From: JBJXFE01 sp046153875
GTDB lineage: Bacteria > Planctomycetota > Phycisphaerae > Phycisphaerales > UBA1924
Length of the DNA stretch: 64,000 bases
Direction: 5' to 3'
Assembly: GCA_046153875.1 (NCBI GenBank)
Contig: JBJXFE010000031.1
Span: 62,001-126,000 of the forward strand
Shown: one piece after another, positions 61,890 through 64,000 of the stretch
Layout: each line of letters opens with the position of its first letter
Position numbering within the stretch: position 1 is the stretch's first letter
Translations under genes and position numbers: made by a program
Notes under the pieces: model-generated
What the model was told of the DNA's origin: nothing
Database searches by the model: none
The model's input: the letters and a program-made list of their open reading frames with translations, nothing else

Positions 61890-62707
61890 GTGCGGGGACC
61901 GGCGTGGACGAGCGTGCGGCGATGACGGCGACGATCGCGCGGATCAGCGCCCGGACGCGCCGCGCGAAGAGCGTGAGCGAGGTCTTCGCCGACGTGCGTG
62001 ACCGCTACGCGGGCACGCCCGAGCAGCGGGCGACGCTGAGGAGACGGGCGACCATCGTCGGGCCGATCGCGGCGGTCGTGCTGGGCGTCGGTGTGTGGCT
62101 GGTGGTCCGCCCGATGCCGCAGCCCGACTATGAGCGCGGCAACCTGCGCCGCGTCTTCACGTTCACGCTGCTCAGCGACGAGTTCAACAAGCTCTCGGTT
62201 CAGGAGAGGCTCGCTCTCGTCAAGGTGCTGGTGGACCGGGTGAAGAACATGAGCGCGTCCGAGTCGGCGCTCATGGCGGCGTTCGCGGCCGGGGTCTCGG
62301 GGGCCGCCCGCGAGCAGATCGAGGAGAACATCTCGAAGCTGGGGATCGACATGTGGTACGAGTATTCCGCGGGGTACGCGGACGTGCCGCTGGAGGACCG
62401 CGACGCGTACCTCGACCGGGTGTTCCTCGAGATGTCGCGGAACATGGAGGCGGTGGGCGGCGTCAGCAACGAAGATTCGGACGCCGAGCGGCTGGCGGAG
62501 GCGCGCGAACAGGCCCAGCGCGACATGAAGATGGTGCGCGAGGGGCGTGGCCCCTCGACCGGCGCGCTGACGCGGGTCTACACGTTCCTGCGCGACGACG
62601 TGGCCAGTCACGCCAGTGCGGCCCAGAAGAGCCGCGGACAGCTCATGATGCGCGACATGGTGCGGCGGATGCGCGGCGAGAGCGTGAGGAAGCCCGGCGG
62701 GGGCTGA
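61886..62707 (+). CDS. Single-helix membrane protein coupled to the prepilin gene
   Basis: 273 residues. A basic N-terminal region (about 1-55) precedes one membrane helix (57-78, ATIVGPIAAVVLGVGVWLVVRP) and a long helical domain (for example LSVQERLALVKVLVDRVKNMSASES, DAERLAEAREQAQRDMKMVREG) predicted outside the membrane. Translation is coupled to the prepilin gene by the ATGA overlap, so a partner role in a pilus-like or secretion structure is a reasonable inference. No known family. Confidence 0.7.
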   Translation: MSAGTGVDERAAMTATIARISARTRRAKSVSEVFADVRDRYAGTPEQRATLRRRATIVGPIAAVVLGVGVWLVVRPMPQPDYERGNLRRVFTFTLLSDEFNKLSVQERLALVKVLVDRVKNMSASESALMAAFAAGVSGAAREQIEENISKLGIDMWYEYSAGYADVPLEDRDAYLDRVFLEMSRNMEAVGGVSNEDSDAERLAEAREQAQRDMKMVREGRGPSTGALTRVYTFLRDDVASHASAAQKSRGQLMMRDMVRRMRGESVRKPGGG

Positions 62708-62728
62708 TCGCGCGCCGCCGTCGGCGGG

Positions 62729-63898
62729 TTACTGCAGGTTGACCGGCATCACGACGTACACGAAGTCGTTCCCGCTCTTGACGAGCCCGGGCTTGTTCGC
62801 GGCCTTGAGCTCGACGATCACCTGCGGGTCGCTGATCACCTTGAGCGCGTCGGTGAGGAACGACGGGTTGAACCCGATCTCGATCCCCTCGCCCTCGTAG
62901 CTGGTGACGTCCACCTGGACCTCGGCCTCGCCCATTTCCGGGGCGCGGCTGGAAAACTCGACGCGTTTGTCGGCGGCGACGAACTTCATCCGCACGCCGC
63001 GGGACTCCTCGTTCGTGAGGAGGGCGGCCCGGCGGACGGCGCTGGAGAGCACGTCGCGGTCGAAGACGACGCGCTTGTCCTGGTCCTTGGGGATGACCTC
63101 TTCGTAGGGGGGGAAGGCGCCCTCGACGAGGTTGCTGGCGAGGACCGCGCGGCCGCCGCCGCTCCCCTTGCCGATGCCGAAGAGCACCTGGTTCTCGGTG
63201 AGGGCGAGCTGGACCGGCTCGTCCGGATCGGCGAGGAGGCGCTGCAGGAGCGTCATCGCCTTGGTGGGGATGATGCAGGAGAACGCCGCGGCGTCCTTCT
63301 CGGCGGGGATGGTGTGGCGCGAGAGCGCGAGCCTGCGCCCGTCGGTCGCGACCATCTCCAGCCGCTTGCCCTCGCGGTTGAGCAGCACGCCGTTGATCGC
63401 GTAGCGGGAGGTCTCCCGAGCGACCGCGAAGAGCGTGCGCGCGATCATCTGCGTGAAGATCGACGCGGGCTGGGTGAGCAGGGCCTTGAGCTTGCCCTCC
63501 TTGCCCTGGGCGACTTTCTCGAACTCGGGGAGTGCGGGGAACTCCGACGGCGGGTACCCGAGCACCTTGAACTTGGCGTCGGCGCCGCGGATCCAGCAGG
63601 CGTCCTGGTCGGACTCGAGCGTGAGGGTCGGTTCGTGCTCCTCGGCCGAGACGATCGCGCGGAGCTTGTCGGCCGGGACGAGCGCCTCGCCGGGCTGGCT
63701 GACGTCCACCTGGGACAGGGTGAGGCGCAGCGAGACCTCGGCGTCGGTGGCGGAGAGCACGAGTTCACCGACTTTGCCGGCCTTGCGGGCGGTGAGCCGG
63801 ACGCACTGGAGCTGGGGCTTGGGCGTGCGCAGCGCGACGACGCCGGAGACGAGGTTCACGGCGTCGAGAAGGCTGGCGCGGTCGGCGATGACTTTCAT
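62729..63898 (-). CDS. dnaN: DNA polymerase III beta subunit (sliding clamp)
   Basis: 389 residues, slightly longer than the usual 366, with three repeated clamp domains. Recognisable are MKVIADRASLLDAVNLVSGVV, a middle domain containing YAINGVLLN and RRLALSR, and a C-terminal end VVMPVNLQ that resembles the family's typical end (MPMRL in E. coli). The hydrophobic partner-binding pocket residues lie in the C-terminal domain. The Met at 63896-63898 has AGGGAG about nine bases upstream. No dnaA is seen in the window. Confidence 0.93.
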   Translation of the reverse strand: MKVIADRASLLDAVNLVSGVVALRTPKPQLQCVRLTARKAGKVGELVLSATDAEVSLRLTLSQVDVSQPGEALVPADKLRAIVSAEEHEPTLTLESDQDACWIRGADAKFKVLGYPPSEFPALPEFEKVAQGKEGKLKALLTQPASIFTQMIARTLFAVARETSRYAINGVLLNREGKRLEMVATDGRRLALSRHTIPAEKDAAAFSCIIPTKAMTLLQRLLADPDEPVQLALTENQVLFGIGKGSGGGRAVLASNLVEGAFPPYEEVIPKDQDKRVVFDRDVLSSAVRRAALLTNEESRGVRMKFVAADKRVEFSSRAPEMGEAEVQVDVTSYEGEGIEIGFNPSFLTDALKVISDPQVIVELKAANKPGLVKSGNDFVYVVMPVNLQ

Positions 63899-64000
63899 GG
63901 AGGCAAACTCCCTTTTCCTCTGACCCGGGAGTGTACCGCCGACGCGGGCGGCATACGGTACGGGGTCCGCGGCGGGACGCCCCACGACCCACGATGGTGG

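Overview
The window is GC-rich, double-stranded chromosomal DNA of a Gram-negative bacterium, most likely a planctomycete of the class Phycisphaerae. The signs are: secreted proteins ending either in a PEP-CTERM-like tail (IPSP, hydrophobic stretch, Arg-rich end) or in Cys-containing dockerin-like repeats (CYPDC...VADFGCFQ); prepilin-like proteins with the FTLIELLVVIAIIA leader; small and large membrane proteins carrying a CxxCGY zinc ribbon; an ECF sigma factor overlapping a Ser/Thr kinase with a TPR tail; and two Lpt-type permeases. I could not run any search, so taxonomy and family names rest on motifs read by eye.

Layout. 0-10 kb: an incomplete gene at the left edge, the ClpS adaptor, an orphan ABC ATPase, a soluble histidine kinase, a Nudix hydrolase, ParB with two parS sites lying inside the two neighbouring genes, a small winged-helix (HARE-HTH-like) protein, a lipoprotein and the ClpB disaggregase. 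10-23 kb: a secreted subtilisin-like protease, a prepilin-like protein, a class IV aminotransferase, then a mostly minus-strand envelope block (LptG-like permease, PAP2 phosphatase, ArnT/PMT-like glycosyltransferase, an RCC1-like secreted protein, a frameshifted BNR/dockerin secreted protein and an LptF-like permease). 22.9-31.8 kb: a plus-strand metal/arsenic block: ArsR regulator, ArsM methyltransferase, His-rich secreted protein, then outer-membrane factor, membrane-fusion protein, HME-type RND pump and a lipoprotein, mostly joined by 4-bp ATGA overlaps. 31.8-39.6 kb: tmRNA (ssrA) on the minus strand, two related secreted proteins with different C-terminal sorting modules, IspD, a methyltransferase, and the ECF sigma/kinase pair. 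39.7-50 kb: LexA with an 840-bp leader region, DprA, a lipoprotein, a SpoIID-like protein, two zinc-ribbon membrane proteins, a DinB-like protein, a candidate small RNA, type II NADH dehydrogenase and superoxide dismutase. 50-64 kb: a primary-like sigma-70 factor, tandem BamE-like lipoproteins, HolA, GlyA, two more zinc-ribbon membrane proteins, MetG, a membrane-anchored protein, a prepilin gene pair and DnaN.

How the parts fit. Housekeeping genes for replication and repair (dnaN, holA, dprA, lexA, parB) and translation quality control (ssrA, metG) are interleaved with envelope and stress genes. The Lpt/PAP2/glycosyltransferase block looks like a lipid A modification and export locus. The metal block is the most complete accessory-like system: its regulator appears to be made from a leaderless transcript whose operator spans the start codon. 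The strongest non-genic signals are the two parS palindromes, the tmRNA, the twelve-G tract that breaks a secreted-protein gene, the leaderless arsR promoter/operator, a shared inverted repeat between the divergent superoxide dismutase and sigma-factor promoters, and a structured minus-strand RNA candidate at 47.1-47.2 kb.
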